Source: Treponema sp. UBA1240
GTDB lineage: Bacteria > Spirochaetota > Spirochaetia > Treponematales > Treponemataceae
Assembly (NCBI GenBank): GCA_002308875.1
Contig: DBWK01000088.1
Coordinates: 1-9,702, forward strand
DNA length: 9,702 bases
Direction of reading: 5' to 3'
The position numbers and the translations under genes are program-made. The notes beneath the pieces were generated by a model. That model was not told the DNA's origin and did not search any database. It worked only from the letters and a program-made list of their open reading frames with translations. This document shows, piece by piece, positions 1 to 5,331 of this stretch; position 1 is the first letter of the stretch; every line of letters begins with the position of its first letter.

Positions 1-19
1 CAAATAAAAAGTCGATTAA

Positions 20-58
20 TGTAACACACAAAATTAGCTAATATGGACATTGTAACAC
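20..58. repeat. 8-bp direct repeats flanking a 10-bp palindrome
   Basis: The 8-mer TGTAACAC occurs at 20-27 and again at 51-58, 31 bp apart (about three helical turns). Between them lies the perfect palindrome ATTAGCTAAT at 33-42. The block is just downstream of the stop codon of the small membrane-protein gene and at the window edge, so it could be an operator or part of the promoter region of a gene lying to the left. In AT-rich DNA such short repeats also occur by chance. No protein or RNA gene is supported in bases 1-74. Confidence 0.25.
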
Positions 59-74
59 TTTTCGACAATAAATA

Positions 75-428
75 TCATCGGCAGGTCAATAAAACATATA
101 CTAAAACTACCAAATAAATCATATGAAATAGAATAACATATAAAACATACCAAATACTGACAGAATCTGATTTTATTTTTAATATATTTGCAAAAATCTC
201 TTTTAATTCTGGTATAACATATCTTACAGAAACAAAAATAATTTGGCTTAGAATGAATGACACAATAAACAATACAGCTGATACTTTTATGTTTCGATTA
301 TTCACTGGAAAACAAAAAGGTATGCTAGTAATCAGTGAATAAAAAAAAGAAATAAATAATAGTTTTGTATATTTCATTTTATAAAAAATTTCAGTTGCAT
401 ATAAAAACACTCTTTTTTCTTTTTTCAT
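75..428 (-). CDS. small three-helix membrane protein, unknown function
   Basis: I do not recognise the family. The chosen start gives 117 residues: a short basic N-terminus (MKKEKR), then three strongly hydrophobic stretches at about residues 23-41, 49-72 and 91-114, joined by short polar loops (NNRNIK near 43-48; a longer charged segment with PELKE and KIKSD near 73-88). This predicts an inner-membrane protein with little soluble domain. The frame is open further up to a TTG at 479, but that TTG lies against a TATAAT box, so it is probably promoter rather than coding sequence. The ATG at 428 has GGGA (438-435) six bases upstream; a second ATG directly before it (431) is the alternative start. 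The gene is more AT-rich than its neighbours and is separated from metK by a terminator, so it is a transcription unit of its own. It may be an acquired or orphan gene, and I cannot exclude that it is a rapidly evolving remnant. Confidence 0.5.
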   Translation of the reverse strand: MKKEKRVFLYATEIFYKMKYTKLLFISFFYSLITSIPFCFPVNNRNIKVSAVLFIVSFILSQIIFVSVRYVIPELKEIFANILKIKSDSVSIWYVLYVILFHMIYLVVLVYVLLTCR

Positions 429-470
429 CATCGTTCCCACAAAATGGAAGTTTCTTAAATTGGTTCCATT

Positions 471-476
471 ATTATA
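471..476 (-). promoter_or_regulatory. candidate -10 box for the small membrane-protein gene
   Basis: The minus strand reads a perfect TATAAT here, about 35 bases upstream of the GGGA ribosome-binding site. I see no good -35 hexamer at 16-18 bp spacing. A start of transcription near 464 would exclude the TTG at 479 as start codon and supports the ATG at 428 or 431. In AT-rich DNA a TATAAT can arise by chance. Confidence 0.4.
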
Positions 477-508
477 CAATAACTTTTGTGATTTTAGGTA
501 TTAAACAT

Positions 509-538
509 AAAAAAACTGCCCGAATGAATCGGGCAGTT
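509..538 (-). terminator. rho-independent terminator of metK
   Basis: The two arms AACTGCCCGA (514-523) and TCGGGCAGTT (529-538) form a perfect 10-bp stem with a 5-base loop. On the minus strand the stem is followed directly by a T run (A run 509-515 on the plus strand). It begins 24 bases beyond the metK stop codon, as expected for its terminator. The plus-strand reading has no T run after the stem, so it is probably one-directional. Confidence 0.93.
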
Positions 539-561
539 GAATTAGCAGTATTTAGCCGGTT

Positions 562-1770
562 CTAGTTTGCGGCTTTTTTCAGTTCTTCAACTTTGTCGGT
601 CTTTTCCCATGGGAAACCTTCGCGGCCAAAGTGTCCGTAACTGGCTGTTTTTGCATAAATCGGCTTTTTGAGTCCCAACGTTTTTGAGATACCTTCCGGG
701 GTGCAGTCAAAAACCTTTGTTACTGCAGCTTCAATCTTTGAACGGTTTACTTTTTCTGTACCGAATGTATCAACCATGATTGAAACAGGGAACGGAACAC
801 CGATTGCATACGCAAGTTCAACTTCTGCGCGGTCAGCCAAACCTGCGGCTACAATGTTCTTGGCAATATAACGCGCCATATACGCAGCTGAGCGGTCTAC
901 TTTTGAAGGGTCTTTACCGGAGAAAGCCCCGCCACCGTGACGACCCATACCACCGTATGTATCAACAATAATCTTGCGACCTGTCAAACCGGAATCACCG
1001 TCAGGTCCGCCGGTAACAAAACGTCCGGTAGGATTGATAAAATACTTGGTATTTGAATCCAACAAGCCTGTAGGTTCAAGAACAGGCTTTATGATGTCGT
1101 TTATAATTGTTGTTCTGATTGTATTATAATCCACTTCAGGATTGTGCTGATGCGAAATAACAACAGCGTCTATTCTTACAGGTTTAAAACCATCGTATTC
1201 AACAGTTACCTGAGACTTTGAGTCAGGGCGCAGCCATGCAATTTTGCCGGATTTACGCAATTCAGTAGCTTTTAACAAAAGCTGATGTGAATAATAAATC
1301 GGCGCAGGCATAAGAACAGGTGTTTCGTTGCAGGCAAAACCGAACATCATTCCCTGGTCACCAGCTCCCTGCTGTCCTTCATATTCGGAAAGTCCTGTTC
1401 CCACAACACCCTGATTAATGTCGGGTGACTGGGCATGCAGACGGTTCATGAACTCGCATTTATTGCCGTCCAATCCAACGTCAGAAGAATTGTAACCAAT
1501 ATCCAGCGCAACCTTGCGAGCAATTTTCTCGGCTTCTTTTGCGATTATTTTTGGAAGTTCGGGATTCGGATCCTGAAAACCAATTTCACCGCCTACAAGA
1601 ACAAAGTTCGTTGTAGCAAATGTTTCGCATGCAACATGAGCATTTGAATCAAGCTCAAGAACGCGATCGAGGATAGCATCAGAAATCTGATCGCACAGTT
1701 TGTCAGGGTGACCTTCACCTACTGATTCGGATGTAAATAAGTAATGATTGTTAGATAAGACAGCACTCAT
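562..1770 (-). CDS. metK: S-adenosylmethionine synthetase (methionine adenosyltransferase)
   Basis: MetK condenses L-methionine and ATP to S-adenosylmethionine, releasing phosphate and pyrophosphate; it is cytosolic and normally a homotetramer. The 402-residue product has the full set of family signatures: GEGHPDK at 18-24 (substrate and metal binding), QSPDINQGV at 114-122, GAGDQGMMFG at 135-144, GPDGDSGLTGRKI at 255-267 and the phosphate-binding GGGAFSGKDPSKVDRS at 279-294. The length is normal and nothing is broken. The start is set at the ATG at 1770 because AGGAG (1782-1778) lies seven bases upstream and the protein begins just before the conserved YLFTSESVGEGHPDK. The frame is open to a TTG at 1827, but that lies inside the leader RNA. 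The gene is monocistronic: terminator downstream, divergent era upstream. Expression is very probably controlled by the SAM-II-like riboswitch in its leader, so the enzyme's product represses its own synthesis. Confidence 0.98.
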   Translation of the reverse strand: MSAVLSNNHYLFTSESVGEGHPDKLCDQISDAILDRVLELDSNAHVACETFATTNFVLVGGEIGFQDPNPELPKIIAKEAEKIARKVALDIGYNSSDVGLDGNKCEFMNRLHAQSPDINQGVVGTGLSEYEGQQGAGDQGMMFGFACNETPVLMPAPIYYSHQLLLKATELRKSGKIAWLRPDSKSQVTVEYDGFKPVRIDAVVISHQHNPEVDYNTIRTTIINDIIKPVLEPTGLLDSNTKYFINPTGRFVTGGPDGDSGLTGRKIIVDTYGGMGRHGGGAFSGKDPSKVDRSAAYMARYIAKNIVAAGLADRAEVELAYAIGVPFPVSIMVDTFGTEKVNRSKIEAAVTKVFDCTPEGISKTLGLKKPIYAKTASYGHFGREGFPWEKTDKVEELKKAAN

Positions 1771-1777
1771 TTTGAGG

Positions 1778-1846
1778 CTCCTATTTAGCAAGATTTGCAA
1801 TTCACAAGAATTGCTTCCGCTCTGCAATTCGGATAAATCAGCGGAA
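1778..1846 (-). promoter_or_regulatory. SAM-II-class riboswitch in the metK leader, with an inserted hairpin
   Basis: Read on the minus strand, the P1 arms are TTCCGCT (1846-1840) and AGCGGAA (1821-1815), a perfect 7-bp stem. They enclose the loop GATTTATCCGAATTGCAG (1839-1822). The 3' tail GCTAAATAGGAG (1789-1778) contains the metK Shine-Dalgarno sequence. As I remember the crystallised marine metX SAM-II RNA, its loop is GAUUUAACCGUAUUGC and its tail GCUAAAAAGGG. All key positions fit: the UUU of the loop (1837-1835), the U of UUGC (1826), the bulged U (1787) and the As after it (1786-1784). The pseudoknot helix P2 pairs UUGC with GC(U)AA, then CC (1832-1831) with the GG of AGGAG. Within P2 the U-A pair of the marine RNA is A-U here (1829 with 1783), a compensatory change. 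SAM binding should therefore hide the ribosome site and repress metK translation. The difference is an 18-base hairpin GCAATTC-TTGT-GAATTGC (1814-1797) inserted between P1 and the tail, where the marine RNA has about ten bases of single strand. Confidence 0.88.
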
Positions 1847-1860
1847 TGCGTTATAACAAT

Positions 1861-1889
1861 AATATAGTAAAAAAAGTGTTTCTATGCAA
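1861..1889 (-). promoter_or_regulatory. metK promoter (candidate -35/-10)
   Basis: The minus strand has TTGCAT (1889-1884) and TATATT (1866-1861) with a 17-bp spacer, a good sigma-70-like arrangement with a weak -35. Transcription would start near 1855, a few bases before the 5' arm of riboswitch P1, so the whole aptamer would be transcribed. An alternative extended -10, TGTTATAAC (1858-1850), would start inside P1 and is less attractive. Confidence 0.55.
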
Positions 1890-1902
1890 GCTGTTCTTTT
1901 TG

Positions 1903-1911
1903 TGGTACACT
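1903..1911 (+). promoter_or_regulatory. extended -10 promoter of era
   Basis: TGG followed by TACACT (1906-1911) fits an extended -10 (TGn-TAnAnT type). No convincing -35 hexamer exists near 1883-1888, which is usual for extended -10 promoters; that position overlaps the -35 of the divergent metK promoter. A start six to seven bases downstream of the box falls at 1917-1919, on the era start codon, and would give a leaderless or near-leaderless mRNA. Confidence 0.45.
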
Positions 1912-1918
1912 GACCGTA

Positions 1919-2833
1919 ATGAGCAACGAAAAAGCAGCTAAAAGCGCAATAGTTACGATTATAGGCAGACCTTCATCAGGAAAATCTACATTTTTGAATA
2001 CCGCCGCCGGTGAAAAAGTTTCCATTGTATCACCGGTTCCGCAAACAACACGAAATTCCATACGAGGTATAATAAACACCTCATACGGTCAGCTGGTATT
2101 CATCGACACACCCGGCTATCATAATTCCGAGAAGAAATTCAACAACCAGCTCAAGTCTATAGCCGAAGAAAACATTGCGGATTCAGATCTTGTATTGTAT
2201 TTGATAGACAGCACAAGAATTCCGGGAGAAGAAGAAACGCTGGTTGTCCAACTTGTAAAGCCGTTTTTGGACAAAACCGTTATCGGCATAAACAAGATAG
2301 ACTTACCGGAATCAAACCAGCAGAAGATAAAGGACTTTTTAACGCAGGTCTTTCCTGATTTTCCACAGGAACGCATTGTTTCAGTTTCCGCGGCGAACGA
2401 CACAAACATAAACGATTTGCTCCTGCAGCTGTACAAGCTTGCACCTGAACAACCGGCGTTTTATCCCGAAGAATACTACACGGATCAGGAAGTTGATTTC
2501 AGAATTTCCGAGATAATACGCGAAAACGCAATGAATCTGCTCCACGATGAACTGCCGCATGCAATCTATGTTGAAATTGCTGACATGGAATGGCGGAATG
2601 AAAACAAAAAACTGTGGGTAAGGGCTTTTATTGTAGTAGAACGCGACAGCCAGAAAGGAATAGTCATCGGGAAAAGCGCAACGATGATAAAAACAATCCG
2701 AATTGAATCGATAAAACAGCTTAGAAAGATTTTTGACTACAAAATAGAACTTGACCTGCAGGTAAAGGTGAACAAAAACTGGCGGCAAAAAGACAATGTT
2801 CTTGCAAAGCTTCTGCAAAAATCAGATAATTAG
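1919..2833 (+). CDS. era: GTPase Era, ribosome small-subunit assembly
   Basis: Era is a cytosolic, membrane-associated GTPase that binds the 3' end of 16S rRNA through a C-terminal KH domain and helps mature the 30S subunit. The 304-residue product is of normal length. The G domain shows G1 GRPSSGKST (16-24), the Era switch I QTTRN (42-46), G3 DTPG (63-66), G4 NKID (125-128) and G5 SAA (157-159). The C-terminal third carries the KH fold, with VIGKSATMIKTIR around 249-261. Two oddities: G1 has S-S where most bacteria have N-V (I recall serine-type variants in spirochaetes), and the RNA-binding GxxG loop reads G-K-S-A (2669-2680), losing its second glycine. The ATG at 1919 is the only reasonable start, since G1 follows at residue 16. 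No Shine-Dalgarno sequence precedes it, which fits the leaderless promoter proposed just upstream. The gene diverges from metK, and its last 12 bases overlap the end of the convergent CBS-protein gene. Confidence 0.96.
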   Translation: MSNEKAAKSAIVTIIGRPSSGKSTFLNTAAGEKVSIVSPVPQTTRNSIRGIINTSYGQLVFIDTPGYHNSEKKFNNQLKSIAEENIADSDLVLYLIDSTRIPGEEETLVVQLVKPFLDKTVIGINKIDLPESNQQKIKDFLTQVFPDFPQERIVSVSAANDTNINDLLLQLYKLAPEQPAFYPEEYYTDQEVDFRISEIIRENAMNLLHDELPHAIYVEIADMEWRNENKKLWVRAFIVVERDSQKGIVIGKSATMIKTIRIESIKQLRKIFDYKIELDLQVKVNKNWRQKDNVLAKLLQKSDN

Positions 2834-4069
2834 TTTTAAGCGCACAACTTGAATGCGGCGTCTGTACTGAGCTTCTACAATAAACAAAGCTTTTTCCGTT
2901 CTGACCAAAGTTCCTACAGGCGGCAGTTCTCCCAACCTTTCGAGCATCCAACCGGCAACTGTCTGATAATACTCGGATTCAAGATGCAAATTGAAAATGT
3001 CGTTTACATCTGTTAAAAACATATCGCCGGGAATTCGGAATTCGTGCGGGGAGATAAAATCAATCTGATCTTCAACAGGAATATCGTTATCGCCTGCATA
3101 TTCGTCGCTCAAATGTCCGAACACAGCGGCAAGCAAATCATTGCGGGTCACAATTCCGCTGTTACATCCATGTTCATCCACTGCTACAGCAATATTACTG
3201 TTAGTGTCAGTCATTTTTTTTAATAGCGAAACCGCGGAATTCGTTTTTGGAACAAACAGAATATCCTGAACCGATTCTTTCAGTGAAAAATAGTTTTTAT
3301 CCTTTTTGTAAAACAAAAGATTGCAATAATCAACATATCCTATAATTGAATCAATATCATCAACGAATACCGGAATACGCGAAAAACCAGTATCCTTAAA
3401 CATTTTCAGGGTATCATCAAAACTGGAATCCACAGGAAGAGCTTTTACAAACGAACGGTCAGTCATAACATTGTATACGCGCAAATCCGTGAACTCAAAG
3501 ATTTTATCCAGCATACGGCTTTCACTGCGTTCAAAGATTCCTTCCTGGCTGCCCAGCTTAATCAGTGTCTTTAATTCTTCTTCCGTAACAATAGGAATCC
3601 GCTTTTTCCATATTATGCCGCTCAAAAAGTTTATTCCCTTTGAAATACCGGCAAACACGATTGAAACAGGGGAAAACAGTATTTCAAAAAATAGCAGCAC
3701 CGGCGAAAATATTTGAGCAGTTCGTTCTTTTTGCAAAAGAGCGGCAGTTTTTGGAATTATCTCGCAAAAGATGATTATCAAAACTGTCATTATCAGTGTT
3801 GCCAGTCCAATACCGGAATCCCCGCAGATTGCAATGATTATTGCGGTTGTTAATGCGGAAGCCAGGTTATTTACAAGATTGCTTCCTACAAGAATCGTAG
3901 TAAGCAGCAAATCCTGTCGTTTTTTAAGTTTTTCAATAAGCCTTGCGTTATACCGTCTTTCTTTTATCATCTGGCGGACATTTATTTTTGACAAAGCCAC
4001 AAAAGCAGTTTCGGAAGCGGCGAAAAAAGCGGAAAGCAGTATCAGAACAAAAAGCATCAGAAAAAACAT
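2822..4069 (-). CDS. CNNM/CBS/CorC_HlyC membrane protein, paralog 2 (TlyC/CorC-like)
   Basis: This family comprises inner-membrane proteins linked to Mg2+ (and sometimes Co2+ or Na+) transport; older annotations call them haemolysins (TlyC/HlyC). The 415-residue product has the standard order: a CNNM (DUF21) membrane domain at about 1-180, with AASETAF at 17-23 after the first helix, LLTTILVGSNLVNNLAS in the second and IFCEIIPK near 100-107; the linker GSQEGIFERSESRMLDKIFEF; a CBS pair at about 195-320 (VMTDRS, GFSRIPVF, AVDEHGCNSGIVTRNDLL); and a CorC_HlyC domain to the end (FRIPGDMFLTDVND, YYQTVAGWMLERLG). It is a tandem paralog of the gene upstream. Its ATG lies five bases beyond that gene's stop codon without a strong ribosome site, so translational coupling is likely. 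Compared with the paralog, the usual IFGEI glycine is cysteine and the DEYSG-type motif is DEHGC, so it is the more diverged copy. It ends tail to tail over the last 12 bases of era. Confidence 0.93.
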   Translation of the reverse strand: MFFLMLFVLILLSAFFAASETAFVALSKINVRQMIKERRYNARLIEKLKKRQDLLLTTILVGSNLVNNLASALTTAIIIAICGDSGIGLATLIMTVLIIIFCEIIPKTAALLQKERTAQIFSPVLLFFEILFSPVSIVFAGISKGINFLSGIIWKKRIPIVTEEELKTLIKLGSQEGIFERSESRMLDKIFEFTDLRVYNVMTDRSFVKALPVDSSFDDTLKMFKDTGFSRIPVFVDDIDSIIGYVDYCNLLFYKKDKNYFSLKESVQDILFVPKTNSAVSLLKKMTDTNSNIAVAVDEHGCNSGIVTRNDLLAAVFGHLSDEYAGDNDIPVEDQIDFISPHEFRIPGDMFLTDVNDIFNLHLESEYYQTVAGWMLERLGELPPVGTLVRTEKALFIVEAQYRRRIQVVRLKLII

Positions 4070-4074
4070 AAACG

Positions 4075-5328
4075 CTACCGCCCGCCTTTTACTTTTACGG
4101 AAACGGTTTTTATGCGGTTCCCGTCCATTTCTTCAACAATTATAAGCAAATCATCGGTTTCGACAATTTCTTCAGTAGCGGGAATTTTTCCTGTTTTTTC
4201 CATGACAAAACCCGCAATGGTACTGTAAAATTCGGATTCCAAAGCAATGCCTGTTTTTTCTTCCAGTTCCGCCAGCGTAAAATTACCAGGGACAGTAAAA
4301 GGCTCATTGGGGATTTCTTCAGTTTCAGACGCGGGAGTATCTTCGTCAAAAACAGACGCGAAAATCTCCCTTGCCAAATCTCCTATCGTTACCAAACCGG
4401 ATGTGCCCGAATACTCATCTATGATTATTGCCATCGTTTGATTGTTTTCACGGAAAATTTTATTTACTACGGAGATTCTACGATTTTCAAGAATGAACAG
4501 CGGAGGACGCAGAACTTCTTTCAGAGTGAATGAGTCCTTGCTGTCTTCATAAAACAGAATGTCCTTTATGTACACAATTCCACAGATGTGATCCAAATCG
4601 CCGTCATAAACAGGAAAGCGCGAAAAGTTCGAATTTTCGGCAAGAGCAAGAACTTCATCAAAGGTTGCATCAATGCTGACTCCGGTAATATTCTGCCGTG
4701 GTATCATAATTGTTTTTACATTCAAATCCTTGAATTTAAAAACCTGCCGCAGCATCGCTTTTTCGCCGGATTCCAAAACACCTTCTTCTTCGCCGGCATC
4801 TATAAAGGTTTTTATTTCTTCTTCAGTATAAGACACGGCTTTTTTTACGGAAGAATAGCCGAGCAAAAACGTTACTAAATCGGATATTTTTGTAAAAAAG
4901 AAAGTTACAGGTGATAAAATCTTCATCACTACAGTAATGAACGGAGCAAGCAAAGACGCAATCCGTTCGGGGTGTGACGTTGCAATGATTTTGGGGGTTA
5001 TTTCGCCAAAAATCAGCAGAAGAACTGTTGCAATAAAGGTTGCGGTTGCAACGGCACTTTCACCTGATAATTCCGTAATGAGTGCCGTTAATATTGCGGT
5101 TACACCAATGTTTACTGCACTGTTCCCGATTAGATTGGTATTCAGAAGCTTGTTTTTGGAATCCAGCAGTCTGCCGATTTTTACCGCATTCTTTTCTTTT
5201 TTGCCTCGCAGTACTCTTATCCGCAATTTATTTATTGAGGTAAAAGCTGTTTCCGAGGCGGAAAAAATCATTGAAAGCAGTATCAGGACTGCTACAAGCA
5301 GTCCCAATACAAAGAATTTGACATTCAA
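4075..5328 (-). CDS. CNNM/CBS/CorC_HlyC membrane protein, paralog 1 (TlyC/CorC-like)
   Basis: This is the more canonical member of the pair, 417 residues. The CNNM (DUF21) domain covers about 1-190, with SASETAF at 23-29, LIGNSAVNIG (66-75) in the second helix, FGEITPK (107-113) ending the third and a fourth hydrophobic span near 126-157. Then come the family linker GEEEGVLESGEKAMLRQVF (179-197), the CBS pair from about 205 to 325 (TIMIPRQ, SRFPVYDGD, IIDEYSGTSGLVTIGDL), which in the family senses ATP-Mg, and a CorC_HlyC domain from about 340 (FTVPGNFTLAELEE, FYSTIAGFVMEKTG). The likely role is Mg2+ export or homeostasis at the inner membrane. The start is a TTG at 5328, three bases after the stop of the thioredoxin-fold gene. 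No ATG or GTG in frame precedes the first helix (the first ATG is codon 20, inside it), so TTG with coupled translation is the best reading. Tight spacing on both sides places it in the purL operon. Confidence 0.93.
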   Translation of the reverse strand: MNVKFFVLGLLVAVLILLSMIFSASETAFTSINKLRIRVLRGKKEKNAVKIGRLLDSKNKLLNTNLIGNSAVNIGVTAILTALITELSGESAVATATFIATVLLLIFGEITPKIIATSHPERIASLLAPFITVVMKILSPVTFFFTKISDLVTFLLGYSSVKKAVSYTEEEIKTFIDAGEEEGVLESGEKAMLRQVFKFKDLNVKTIMIPRQNITGVSIDATFDEVLALAENSNFSRFPVYDGDLDHICGIVYIKDILFYEDSKDSFTLKEVLRPPLFILENRRISVVNKIFRENNQTMAIIIDEYSGTSGLVTIGDLAREIFASVFDEDTPASETEEIPNEPFTVPGNFTLAELEEKTGIALESEFYSTIAGFVMEKTGKIPATEEIVETDDLLIIVEEMDGNRIKTVSVKVKGGR

Positions 5329-5331
5329 GTT

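Noticed and set aside
11..66. Terminator for the small membrane-protein gene from GTCGA/TCGAC with a following T run
   Set aside because: The stem has only five base pairs around a loop of over 40 bases, too weak to support a terminator call.
429..479. Longer start (TTG at 479) for the small membrane protein
   Set aside because: The TTG abuts a TATAAT box and has no ribosome site. The ATG at 428 has GGGA in front and gives a typical basic N-terminus before the first helix.
1797..1814. The 7-bp hairpin in the metK leader as a rho-independent terminator or attenuator
   Set aside because: It is AT-rich and is followed by AAATCTTGC rather than a T run. It fits better as an insert within the riboswitch.
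1771..1827. N-terminal extension of metK starting at a TTG at 1827
   Set aside because: It would be translated from inside the riboswitch, has no ribosome site and adds 19 residues without family similarity. The ATG at 1770 has AGGAG at the right distance.
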